From contig JACRCD010000068.1 of assembly GCA_016219175.1 (NCBI GenBank), forward strand, positions 1 to 64,000: a stretch of DNA of 64,000 bases, read 5' to 3'. This document shows positions 28,301 to 34,772 of this stretch, piece after piece. Made by a program: the position numbers and the translations under genes. The notes beneath the pieces are model-generated. The model worked only from the letters and a program-made list of their open reading frames with translations. It searched no databases and had not been told where the DNA came from. Numbering within the stretch: position 1 is the stretch's first letter; each line of letters opens with the position of its first letter. The stretch comes from Deltaproteobacteria bacterium (lineage in GTDB: Bacteria > Desulfobacterota > Desulfobulbia > Desulfobulbales > SURF-16).

Positions 28301-30044
28301 GTATGACTCAAACAGCCGTCTCCTGCAGGTGAGTGAAGACATCCCTGGTGGCCCATACGTCACGGGCTTCGGCTACAACCCCATTGGCTGGCTCTCCTCG
28401 GTTACCGATGGCGCCGGCAGACAGGTGGACTATACCTACGATCAGGCCGGCAACAGGACTGGGGTGTCGGTCCCCGGACCTGGCGGCATTGCGGTCCAGT
28501 ACACTTATGACGACGCTTCGCGGCTGGTGCAGGTCAGCGTTGCGGGCAGCTCGGTGGCGTTTACTTACGATGAGGCCGGCCGGCGCAGTTCCGTTACCTA
28601 TTCCAATGGGGTGGTCACCGATTACACTTACGACGCCATGGGACGGCTCCTGTCGGTCAGCAGCAACGGACCAGCCGGCCAGGTGGGAACCTGTCAGTAC
28701 ACCATCGATAAGGTGGGGAACCGGACAGGGGCGACCCTGGCCGACGGCTCCGTGGCGTGGACCTACGACGCGCTGAATCGGCTCACCGGTGAAAACATCG
28801 ATTCCGTTACCCTTGGCAACCACAACCTCGGCTACAGCTATGATGATGCGGGCAATCGCTTCGTGCCCGGCGGTGGGGAGGTCTACCGGTCCGACAATGG
28901 ACTGCTCCAGGATGCCAGCCATGTCTATACGGCTGACGCCACCGGCAATATGGTTGAGGTGGATGGAGGGGCGTTTGAGTATGTCTACGACAGCGAAAAC
29001 CGTTTGTCCGGCTATTATGAAGGCGGCGTCATCACCGGGCAATACGCCTACGACTCCTTGGGGCGCCGGATCAGCAGGACCGCGGGCGGGGAGACCCGTG
29101 CCTATCTCTACGACGGGCAGGAGATTCTCTGCGAGTATCGCAACGGCAGTCCCTTTGCCTACTTTATCCACAGCAACCGTATCGATGAGCCGCTCATGAC
29201 CGTGCAGGGCGGCCAGACATACTTCTATCATGCGGACGGCCTGGGCAATATTGTCGCCATAACCGATGTGGCGGGCAATGTTGTGCAGCGCTATGGCTAT
29301 GACGCCTGGGGCCGGATCATCCATAACAGCGGCAGCTTCTCCTTTGACGGCGCCTCCGGCCTGGTGAACACCTTTACCTTTACCGGCCGGGAATACGACG
29401 TGGAATCAGGGCTGTACCACTACCGGTCGAGGGCTTACGATCCCCGGCTGGGGCGCTTCCTTCAGCGCGACGGGCACCAGGGGCAGCTCCTCATCCCGCA
29501 GACGTTCAACGCCTATGCCTATGCCCTGAATCATCCCGTCGGCTATCTCGATCCATCGGGACAGACGGTCCTCATCAGTTACACGGCGTTGCTGGTCGTG
29601 CCGAGCGGCAAGGAGGTGGCGGCCTCTCTGGCCGGGTTCCTCCATGGCTGGAGCACCACTAATATCACCTTCCTGGGAAGTTACATGGAGCTGATCGGCA
29701 ATCAGTATGATCTGCAGACCATGTGGGATCTCGCCATGGCCAAGACCAAGTGGCAAATGGAGCGGGTCAAGTCCGCCCTGGGCATTGCGGAGACCCTGGC
29801 CGGCCAGGCAGGTGAGGAAGTGATCGGCGGCATACCCGGGGCCTTCAAGTCCGGGGTGACCTTCAAGGTGGGCTTCAAGATAGAGATCGGCGTGAAGCTC
29901 AAGGCCGGCGCGGGAGCCTATGAGCTGGAGTTCGAAAACGACAGTCTCACGGAGAAGGAATTCGCCCTCGAAGCGTCGGGCGGCGGTTTTGAAAACGGCG
30001 TAACCGAAGCCATGAGTTTTCTGGAGCAATTGCGGCCGCGATAA
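22350..30044 (+). CDS. Giant secreted chimera: alpha-toroid, PKD/Ig array and RHS/YD-repeat shell
   Basis: The 2564-residue protein starts at 22350, 7 bp after GGAGG. A long hydrophobic N-terminus ends near EAAPP, so export is likely. A PKD domain (about 84-160, YYWEFGDG) precedes a prenyltransferase/squalene-cyclase-like toroid (about 174-527; WWIYTQKE, NGGWRYGWNSD, LQNANGSWPYDGW). Two PKD-like domains, an Fn3-like domain (733-814), an Ig-like domain and four PKDs (912-1259) follow. The YD-repeat region (about 1369-2405) contains dozens of YDxxGR motifs and ends in the RHS core signature YHYRSRAYDPRLGRFLQRDG. The last 159 residues form a distinct tip after DPSGQ. RHS proteins often build a hollow shell around a C-terminal toxin. 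Whether this tip is toxic is unknown, and no immunity-like small gene follows. A terminator lies downstream. Confidence 0.93.
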   Translation: MEGLRAGRMAREGMAIRMIGVLLLLQGLILAAPMAMCPWLAESPLAKMLAFLGPAAAEAAPPLVICVPQVTTDLLVPHETWPNESAILKGVAKDTDGNLAGGSYYWEFGDGASSAPQTIGNPDNLSATHTYTDPAGTLIVARLHVTDTAGETSSDDYRLLVKDKTLDVEVNKAIDDGLWWIYTQKETHASYPGWYWWNNASYGNHYGNTTASAVQAFEINGHLENGDPSEDPYVEAVKGGLRYLLSTLASQNMSVQGVDSSGNPANPDGNNNGIGLTWPSDHPIYELGAVMDAFIATGTPDAVSPYGGVNVIGRTYRDIVQDMVDMYAWGQGDPGHWYNGGWRYGWNSDADNSASQWAAIGMIPAERLWGCAVPQWVKERNNAYLNYSYNSAGYFGYQGPSPNRAFSTGPSGMVELSFAGFNTSDSRWLACENYLAANWNGFQGWRDAYYYSLYALSKAMRLALPQEVTHLPGGLDWYGDEIRGLARRLVDLQNANGSWPYDGWPYVGYKTNASWSVIILTRTLFEKPPVAVIDAAPNPGAVGQTISLDGFSSYHVDPAKEIVSYQWDFDASDGVDWSHPDAEGLTASHAYGALGDYSVTLRVVDNSTPARFDISTLTIRITIPPHPPTAVVGGPYLAAVGETIQVDGSGSYDVDASFGDSITAWDWESDFVAPYDYNEAHGVKTVLPAFAAAGRKDIILRATDNTAVIFPQSGQPNLSHTAFGEVMVYERCITDLVARPKATKCQLTWSHTGAPLYEVLRSDKNANESFVLIGATNSTYSTFIDYNVVMNKDYWYRIRAVTGDEACISGPAYVKSVGRIVNRPPVITSTPVTGAQEESVYHYDVNAADPEGLALTYFLDSAPTGMSIASGTGLITWTPDFAQVGINDVMVRVQDARGASATQFFQILVTPRPNQAPVVSPGGPYGGLTDESIGFTGSAVDPDNDPIVSYSWSFGDGGTATGQNSSHVYAAPGTYVVTLFATDNRGGTGTGETFCLVTVPNRAPEADAGGPYSGETGSPVTFDGSGSYDADGDTLSYAWDFGDGGSGTGMQTSHTYAAVGDYQVTLTVDDGRGGTDSAQATVTITPPNQAPEANFNVQGNLTMWQTITFDGTASSDPEGEALASWAWDFGDGISTTGAIVTHAYAEPGDYPVTLTVTDDRGAVGATQQTLAIIHPTPNHNPVVEAGGPYSGSMNAAITLTATGADPDGDPLTYKWTLDGQEYAEPSIGLTFATAGTYTVQLSVVDGYGGIAQDTAQVVVYDPNAPLDETPPTVAITSPAAGANLTGMVNVTGTVSDDNLLSWVVEVAPAGSDQWLSISSGNGPVINGILGALDASLLADDFYRLRLTASDGRQTASAWVECGVTDPVKLGRFSLTYEDVSFPAMGMNVNVKRTYDSTRKSMGDFGVGWTLDLKTADIREDASHNVFITLPDGRRVAFAFTPVQLSPWFPFYEAKFTAPPGVYDALDFVGNHMVVYSGGDWYFFLDSAGKFNPETYILTTKRGLTYTISDIQGVSRIEDRSGNYVEILADGIFTNSGRSVSFERDGDGRITSMKDGDDVELARYTYDANGDLVEYADRENNPTRYAYDTSHYLLRILDPAGNSPVVNEYYPDGPLAGRLAAHLDSSGRRTTYAYDLDNRKETVTNALGDASTYTYDAKGKVLEVLDPLGGIALHAYDASGNELSRQDPSGRLREYTYDARGNRLTETSHPAPGTDLTTAYTYNSLNLVTGVTLPMGDKILFSYDGDGNLTGKEKQGPAGQTVYVEEWTYDPSGNKLTHTNGNGTVWSYGYNAYGDRIRETDPEGVVNSYEYDNLGRAVARIDGAGNRTDFRYTGQGMMSQVLQDAETLYDISYNYLGKPLIMRDFYVRDTLFAYDPQGRLTETTDALGGTSSYSHDGVGNLLAVTDPNGNTTGYEYDAAARLLARTGPPVNPLDPSSGRQWAFGYDQDGHLTSKTNPGGAILSYDYDGMGRMVSMHKPEGDIDYLYDSNSRLLQVSEDIPGGPYVTGFGYNPIGWLSSVTDGAGRQVDYTYDQAGNRTGVSVPGPGGIAVQYTYDDASRLVQVSVAGSSVAFTYDEAGRRSSVTYSNGVVTDYTYDAMGRLLSVSSNGPAGQVGTCQYTIDKVGNRTGATLADGSVAWTYDALNRLTGENIDSVTLGNHNLGYSYDDAGNRFVPGGGEVYRSDNGLLQDASHVYTADATGNMVEVDGGAFEYVYDSENRLSGYYEGGVITGQYAYDSLGRRISRTAGGETRAYLYDGQEILCEYRNGSPFAYFIHSNRIDEPLMTVQGGQTYFYHADGLGNIVAITDVAGNVVQRYGYDAWGRIIHNSGSFSFDGASGLVNTFTFTGREYDVESGLYHYRSRAYDPRLGRFLQRDGHQGQLLIPQTFNAYAYALNHPVGYLDPSGQTVLISYTALLVVPSGKEVAASLAGFLHGWSTTNITFLGSYMELIGNQYDLQTMWDLAMAKTKWQMERVKSALGIAETLAGQAGEEVIGGIPGAFKSGVTFKVGFKIEIGVKLKAGAGAYELEFENDSLTEKEFALEASGGGFENGVTEAMSFLEQLRPR

Positions 30045-30068
30045 TAAAAGGCTCCATGATCTTTACCT

Positions 30069-30110
30069 CCCCCTCACTCTCCCTTGCAAGGAGAGCGAGG
30101 GGTTTGTTTT
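30069..30110 (+). terminator. Rho-independent terminator after the chimera gene
   Basis: A stem pairing CCCCTCACTCTCC with GGAGAGCGAGGGG (one mismatch) around TTGCAA is followed by TTTGTTTTT. It begins 25 bp after the stop codon. Confidence 0.85.
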
Positions 30111-30492
30111 TGCCGCTGGGGAAAGGTTGCGTGACCTGTGTTCAACGCACGCGATTCCGGTAAACGGCATCCCCGGCCCCACTTATCTTCATTATCCCCC
30201 ACCTAACTTTATGGTATGTCCGGTTCAGGTTGCCCCCCCAACCTGGACTGGCATATCCCATGGTTTCCGTGCGCCGGCGCCGCCGTTTTCCGGCAGTACC
30301 GCCATTTCGTTCGGGCAGTTCACTTATCCTTGATTTGTTTGGGTGAAAAGGGGAAAAAAGGACAAACTCCAGGGTGAAAATGAGCAACATCAGGTTGTCC
30401 GTTTATGGTATGTTATCACGTATGAGGCAAATGAAAAACCGTGTCTGCCGGCAAAGGCGTTATCGTATCAGTTTGAAAAAAAGGAGGGAGCA
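30111..30492. other. Gene-free interval before the YdjY gene
   Basis: I see no gene here. A reading frame opens upstream of the YdjY protein, but it is not protein-like before the signal peptide at 30493. The sequence near 30330-30480 is AT-rich and probably carries the promoter. Confidence 0.5.
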
Positions 30493-31260
30493 ATGAAAGA
30501 AAGGCTTCTGGGTCGTCTGTTTCTGTTGTTACTGGTCATGCTCTGCACTGTTGTCCCGGTATCAGGGCAGCAGACGCCGCCCTCGTCCCCGCCGCCCGGT
30601 CCGCCGCCGGCACTCACGCCTCCGCCTCCTCTGCCGCCGGCCATGAAGCCCCCCCAGGGTGGTGGGGGTATGGCCTCCCCGCCTCCATTACGGATGGTTT
30701 CCCCCGGTGTTTTTGAAATGGACGGCTGCCGTATCGTCAAAAAACAAAACCGGGTGGAGTTTCCCGCTGAAGTCAACATGGACAAGGGACTGCTTGAGTA
30801 TATCCTGGTGGAGAACGCCGGCAAGGTGCATGAGAGCCTGCTGCGCACCAGGATTTCTCCCTACACCCTGCAGATTGCCCTGCTGCTGCTCGGGGTCGAG
30901 GGCTCGTTGCATCCGCTGGCTGAGCAGGGCGAGAACAGGACCCCTGAAGGGGACCGGGTTAAAATCTGGGTGAGCTGGCAGGACAAGGGCAAGGAGAAAA
31001 AGGTCCCGGTCGAACAGTGGATTGCCAAGGACGGGAAAGCCGCGGGCGCGCTACCCTGGGTATTCACCGGCTCCGTCGTGGTTGACGGCGTCTTTCTGGC
31101 CCAGGCTGATAAGTCAATGGTGGCGCTCTTCCATGACCCGTCAGCCCTGATCGATCATCAGCTGGCGGAAGGGGCCAGTGATGAGATCTGGCAGGTTGAC
31201 AGCGCTTCGGTTCCTCCGGCCGGCACGGCGGTGACCGTCATCATCGAGAAAAATAGTTGA
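30493..31260 (+). CDS. Exported YdjY-domain protein with proline-rich linker
   Basis: This 255-residue product has a signal peptide (MKERLLGRLFLLLLVMLC, cleavage near VSG-Q). A proline-rich linker follows (about 27-60). The YdjY-type domain contains the family-typical words VKKQNRVEFPAEVNM, LEYILVENAGKVHESLL and PWVFTGS. The function of YdjY is not known; it occurs in periplasmic or lipid-anchored proteins. The ATG at 30493 follows AAGGAGGGAG, so that start is firm. The next gene, a toroid protein, begins 15 bp downstream, and the two form an operon. A toroid domain is also in the large neighbour upstream, so the three genes may act together at the cell surface. Confidence 0.86.
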   Translation: MKERLLGRLFLLLLVMLCTVVPVSGQQTPPSSPPPGPPPALTPPPPLPPAMKPPQGGGGMASPPPLRMVSPGVFEMDGCRIVKKQNRVEFPAEVNMDKGLLEYILVENAGKVHESLLRTRISPYTLQIALLLLGVEGSLHPLAEQGENRTPEGDRVKIWVSWQDKGKEKKVPVEQWIAKDGKAAGALPWVFTGSVVVDGVFLAQADKSMVALFHDPSALIDHQLAEGASDEIWQVDSASVPPAGTAVTVIIEKNS

Positions 31261-31274
31261 GGGGAGGAGACGAC

Positions 31275-32462
31275 ATGAAAAAAAGACGACATCATTTACT
31301 TGCCCTGGCCGGGCTGCTGTGTCTGCTCTGCTCTGCCGCAACGGCACAGGCGGAGGAGATACGGCTGGGCGCAGCCGCTGCCAGGAGTGATCTCTCCTTG
31401 AAAAACGAACTGCAGCACGCCATCGAGCGCGGTCTCGGCTGGCTGGCGAAAAATCAGAACCCCGGCGGCTACTGGTCTCAGCCCGACCATCCGGCCTTGA
31501 CCGGTCTGGTGCTCACCGCCTATATGGGGGAGCCGAGCGGCCGGACCAAAGCAAACCCTCCCGACTTTGTTCATAACGGCTATAAGTATCTGCTGGACTG
31601 TGTCAAGCCTGATGGCGGCGTCTATGTCCGGGAGATGGCCAATTACAATACATCCGTGGTCATGATGGCCCTGCTCACGGCGGCCAACCCCGCCTTTGAG
31701 CCGGTCATCCTCAGGGCCAGGAATTTTGAAGTGGGACTGCAGGATGATTTTGACAAAAAAGGGGAAACCGATAACCCCTTGGATGGGGGAGTAGGGTATG
31801 GCGGCAAATATCAGCATTCGGATATGTCCAACACCATGTTTGCCCTGGAATCCATCTACTACACCAAGCATCTTGCCCGAGACAGCGCTGGGGCGGATCA
31901 GGCCAAGGATCTCAACTGGCAGGCGGCCATCAAGTTTATTGAGCGGTGTCAGAATCTGCCCGGCCACAATGACCAGCCGTGGGCCAGTGATGATCCGCTG
32001 AACAAGGGGGGATTCATCTATTTTCCGGGGGACAGCAAGGCTGGCGAGATGGAGCTTTCTGGCGGGCGTAAGGCGCTGCGTTCATACGGCAGTATCAGTT
32101 ATGCCGGACTGCTCAGCTATATCTATGCGGATTTGCAAAAGGACGATCCCCGGGTGGTGGCGGCCCTGGACTGGCTGCGCAAAAATTATACCCTGGAAGA
32201 AAATCCTGGCCTGGGCCAGGATGGCCTCTATTACTACTATCACACCATGGCCAAGGCCTTGGCGGCCTGCGGCGTCAATGAGCTTGTCCTGGCGGACGGC
32301 AGCAAGGTGAACTGGCGGACCGGCCTGGCCAAGAAGCTGCTTAATCTGCAGAACGGGGAGGGCTTCTGGATGAATGAGAACGGCAGATGGTGGGAAAAGG
32401 ATCCGGTTCTCGTGACCTCCTATGCGATTATTGTGCTGGAGATCATTTACCGGGGGCTGTAA
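31275..32462 (+). CDS. Exported squalene-cyclase/prenyltransferase-fold (alpha-toroid) protein
   Basis: The 395-residue protein has a signal peptide (LLALAGLLCLLCSAATAQA). Repeated toroid units follow, for example GLGWLAKNQNPGGYWSQPDHPAL, YLLDCVKPDGGVYV and LLNLQNGEGFW. The sequence resembles the terpene cyclase/mutase fold. The catalytic DXDD motif of squalene-hopene cyclase is not visible, and an exported enzyme of that class would be odd, so a binding role or another hydrolytic role is more likely (inference). A GGGGAGGAG ribosome binding site precedes the ATG. It is coupled to the YdjY gene, and its fold matches the toroid in the giant chimera. Confidence 0.85.
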   Translation: MKKRRHHLLALAGLLCLLCSAATAQAEEIRLGAAAARSDLSLKNELQHAIERGLGWLAKNQNPGGYWSQPDHPALTGLVLTAYMGEPSGRTKANPPDFVHNGYKYLLDCVKPDGGVYVREMANYNTSVVMMALLTAANPAFEPVILRARNFEVGLQDDFDKKGETDNPLDGGVGYGGKYQHSDMSNTMFALESIYYTKHLARDSAGADQAKDLNWQAAIKFIERCQNLPGHNDQPWASDDPLNKGGFIYFPGDSKAGEMELSGGRKALRSYGSISYAGLLSYIYADLQKDDPRVVAALDWLRKNYTLEENPGLGQDGLYYYYHTMAKALAACGVNELVLADGSKVNWRTGLAKKLLNLQNGEGFWMNENGRWWEKDPVLVTSYAIIVLEIIYRGL

Positions 32463-32474
32463 TCCGCGACAATC

Positions 32475-32606
32475 GAGGCTCTTGCAAAATGAACTTGTGT
32501 GTCATTCCGAACGCAGTGAGGAATCTTTAATTGCGAGATTTTATTAGATTTCTCCCTTCGGTCGAAATGACAGGAGCCACTCTTTTGCTTATTTTGCAAG
32601 AGCCTC
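32475..32606. repeat. 132-bp inverted-ended element, copy C
   Basis: The ends are perfect (GAGGCTCTTGCAAAAT and ATTTTGCAAGAGCCTC), and the copy is nearly identical to A. It begins 12 bp after the toroid gene stop and could act as its terminator hairpin. Confidence 0.9.
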
Positions 32607-32625
32607 AATCACTTCATCTTTAAAA

Positions 32626-32785
32626 TTGATGATTTCGTAAAAAGTCATTTTTTGGGGATGGCTAAGCAAAAATCGTCAAATGCGAGGCGCGCAAATTTCG
32701 AGGAGTGAGGCGTACTTGGGTACGCCGCAATGACGAGATAATTTGCAGCAACGAAGCAGTTGGCGACTTTTTGCGACGCCATCAA
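32626..32785. repeat. 160-bp second repeat family with inverted ends
   Basis: The left end TTGATGATTTCGTAAAAAGTC pairs imperfectly with the right end GACTTTTTGCGACGCCATCAA. Inside are GAGGCGTACTTGGGTACGCC-type palindromes. Single-ended relatives appear at 57311-57332 and near 55392. The element lies just before the TatD-like gene and is non-coding. Confidence 0.75.
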
Positions 32786-32804
32786 AATTCATGGAGGAAA
32801 AAAG

Positions 32805-33605
32805 ATGCGCATGATCGAACCTCACATTCACACCATGGTGCGAACCACGGATGATTACTTTAACATGGCGGTAGCGGGCATTGTGGCCTGCGTGGAACCT
32901 TCGTTCTGGTCAGGGCTGGACCGGCGGGCCGTTGCTTGTTTTGAGGATTACTGGGAGCACATGATCACCACCGAAACCGCGCGGGCCGCGAAATATGGGG
33001 TCAGGCATTATGTCATGCTCAGTCTGAATCCAAAAGAGGCCCGCAACGGCATGGCCCATGATGTGCTGGACAGCATGGAGAAATTTCTGGACAGGGAGAA
33101 CGTGGTCGGCATCGGCGAAATCGGTTTTGATCTCATTACCAGCCAGGAAGAGGAAATCTTCAGGCGGCAGCTCAGGATGGGCAATGAGCGGAAGATGCCG
33201 ATCTGCATCCATTCGCCGCATCAGAACAAACTGAAGGGAATTGAGCGGATCATCGAAATTATTGAAGACGAGGGGGTGGCTCAGGAGCGTATCGTTATCG
33301 ACCACAATACGGAGGAAACCATTGAACTCTCCCTGCAGACCAAGTGCTGGCTCGGCATGACGGTCTATTACGTCACCAAGCTGAGCGCGGAAAGAGCGGT
33401 GGCCATCATCGGCCGTTACGGGGCTGAGCGCATGATTGTCAACGGTTCCGCGGACTGGGGTTACTCCGATCCCCTGGCGGTTCCCAAGGTGGCCATGCTG
33501 ATGCGGAAAAGCGGGGATTTCTCCGAACAGATCATCAGGCAGGTCGTCTTTGCCAATCCCTATAATTTTTTGAAAAATTCCGCCAAATTTGATCTGCCGG
33601 AGTAA
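32805..33605 (+). CDS. TatD-family metal-dependent hydrolase
   Basis: This 266-residue TIM-barrel hydrolase starts at the ATG at 32805, 7 bp after GGAGG, with MRMIEPHIHTMVRTTDDYF. Metal-binding residues are seen in order: HIH near the N-terminus, the glutamate in GIGEIGFD, the histidine in ICIHSP, the histidine in IDHN and the aspartate in NGSADWGY. Classical TatD proteins are nucleases. This sequence, with VACVEPSFWSG, resembles the TatD-like branch found in ebo clusters, so its substrate is open. No ebo partner genes are adjacent. It is the last gene before the ribosomal operon and has its own upstream repeat element. Confidence 0.88.
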   Translation: MRMIEPHIHTMVRTTDDYFNMAVAGIVACVEPSFWSGLDRRAVACFEDYWEHMITTETARAAKYGVRHYVMLSLNPKEARNGMAHDVLDSMEKFLDRENVVGIGEIGFDLITSQEEEIFRRQLRMGNERKMPICIHSPHQNKLKGIERIIEIIEDEGVAQERIVIDHNTEETIELSLQTKCWLGMTVYYVTKLSAERAVAIIGRYGAERMIVNGSADWGYSDPLAVPKVAMLMRKSGDFSEQIIRQVVFANPYNFLKNSAKFDLPE

Positions 33606-33653
33606 TGACTTGCGGAGGATTAGCAGGCGGAAATATACCTGATAAAATCAACC

Positions 33654-33681
33654 TTGACAAATTTGTCCTTTATGGTATTAA
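33654..33681 (+). promoter_or_regulatory. Sigma-70 promoter of the rplU-rpmA-obgE-proB operon
   Basis: TTGACA at 33654-33659 and TATTAA at 33676-33681 are separated by 16 bp in an AT-rich patch. This is the best promoter in the window and lies about 300 bp before rplU. Confidence 0.75.
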
Positions 33682-33689
33682 TGTCTGTT

Positions 33690-33986
33690 TCCGTGTCTTG
33701 GCTGTCATTTCTGCCCTGACAGGTCCGGCTTTCTTGGGTTCGGGCCGGAGATAATAAATATTGGCAACCGTTCAGGGGGGACGGCTGAAGGACAGGCGTG
33801 CCGGCTTGCTAAGTCTTGCCGCCGCCGATGGCCTTGCAGTCCGCGCCTTATCCCGGGCAGTTGCCTTGCGCGTTTGATCGGAGAGGGTATCTCTTCGGAT
33901 ATACAACATGTTGAGATTATAAACCAATAGGAACGACAAGAATCGTATCCGGCTCTGCCGGGTCAGTTCTGGTGTTGGAGGATGAA
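33690..33986 (+). promoter_or_regulatory. Long structured rplU leader
   Basis: Nearly 300 nt separate the promoter from the rplU start and contain no gene. Two adjacent hairpins open the leader: CTGTCA/TGACAG (33702-33722) and TCCGGC/GCCGGA (33724-33749). More GC-rich structure follows. It may be an autoregulatory leader bound by a ribosomal protein; this is inference. Confidence 0.45.
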
Positions 33987-34298
33987 ATGTACGCTATAAT
34001 TCGTACCGGCGGTAAACAGTATCAGGTGGCGGCTGGCGAACGTCTTCGCGTGGAAAAGCTCGCTGGTGAAGTTGGTGACACCGTGGAGTTGGGAGATGTC
34101 TTGCTGGTTGCCGAGGGCGCCGATGTCAAAGTGGGACAGCCTGCCGTGGATGGCGCCAAGGTTACGGCGCAGATCGTTGAACAGGGCAAAGGCAAGAAGA
34201 TTGTGGTCTTCAAGAAGAAGCGCCGCAAGGGCTATAGACTGAAAAAAGGCCATCGTCAGCTGTATACCGCGCTTGAGATTAAAGAGATTTCCTTATAA
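33987..34298 (+). CDS. rplU: 50S ribosomal protein L21
   Basis: The 103-residue product begins with the universal L21 strand MYAIIRTGGKQYQV and ends with the basic KKRRKGYRLKKGHRQ region that binds 23S rRNA. The length is normal. The ATG at 33987 follows TTGGAGGATGAA and was chosen over an in-frame ATG-less extension of five codons. It is co-transcribed with rpmA, 68 bp downstream, in the usual order. Confidence 0.97.
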   Translation: MYAIIRTGGKQYQVAAGERLRVEKLAGEVGDTVELGDVLLVAEGADVKVGQPAVDGAKVTAQIVEQGKGKKIVVFKKKRRKGYRLKKGHRQLYTALEIKEISL

Positions 34299-34366
34299 TG
34301 TTACCTGCGGAATAATGGGGACCAGGTCGATTCCATTTCCGCATTGATTATTGAAGAGGTTCTACT

Positions 34367-34630
34367 GTGGCACATAAGAAAGCAGGTGGTAGTTCAAAGA
34401 ACGGCAGAGACAGTAATTCCCAGCGCAGGGGAGTAAAGAGATTCGGCGGACAGATTGTACGGGCCGGCAATATTCTCGTTCGTCAGCTGGGCACCAGGAT
34501 TCATCCCGGGTCAAATGTGGGTTTGGGACGCGACTATACTCTTTATGCCTTGATCGACGGTGTTGTGGTCTATGAGGATTTTGGCAAAGACCGGAAAAGG
34601 GCATGTGTCTATCCCGTGGAAGCAGCTTAA
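34367..34630 (+). CDS. rpmA: 50S ribosomal protein L27
   Basis: The 87-residue product starts with GTG and reads [20 protein letters not shown]. It then has the typical [20 protein letters not shown], whose N-terminal tail reaches the peptidyl-transferase centre. There is no N-terminal extension of the kind cleaved by the Prp protease of Firmicutes. The ribosome binding site GAAGAGG lies upstream. A hairpin element separates it from obgE. Confidence 0.97.
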   Translation: MAHKKAGGSSKNGRDSNSQRRGVKRFGGQIVRAGNILVRQLGTRIHPGSNVGLGRDYTLYALIDGVVVYEDFGKDRKRACVYPVEAA

Positions 34631-34646
34631 ACCCGGCTTGCCTGCA

Positions 34647-34743
34647 ATTTTAAATCAGAGATAATTTTTCAGGTGGATAGGCTGTCGGCTGTAGGCTGTG
34701 CCTGGCGGTACAGCTGGTCAAGCCAGGCCGTTTGATTTAAAAT
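34647..34743. repeat. Inverted-repeat element between rpmA and obgE
   Basis: Perfect 11-bp arms ATTTTAAATCA and TGATTTAAAAT lie 75 bp apart. Between them is GGATAGGCTGTCGGCTGTAG, a motif that recurs in the element at 40064-40195. A transcript could fold here and influence how much RNA reaches obgE. Confidence 0.7.
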
Positions 34744-34772
34744 TCGATTGACTCCGTCAAGGTGGCGTTTGC

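Noticed and set aside
24486-29324. Several long reverse frames inside the chimera gene
   Set aside because: The forward frame carries PKD and YD motifs throughout, and the reverse frames are low-complexity by-products of its codon bias.
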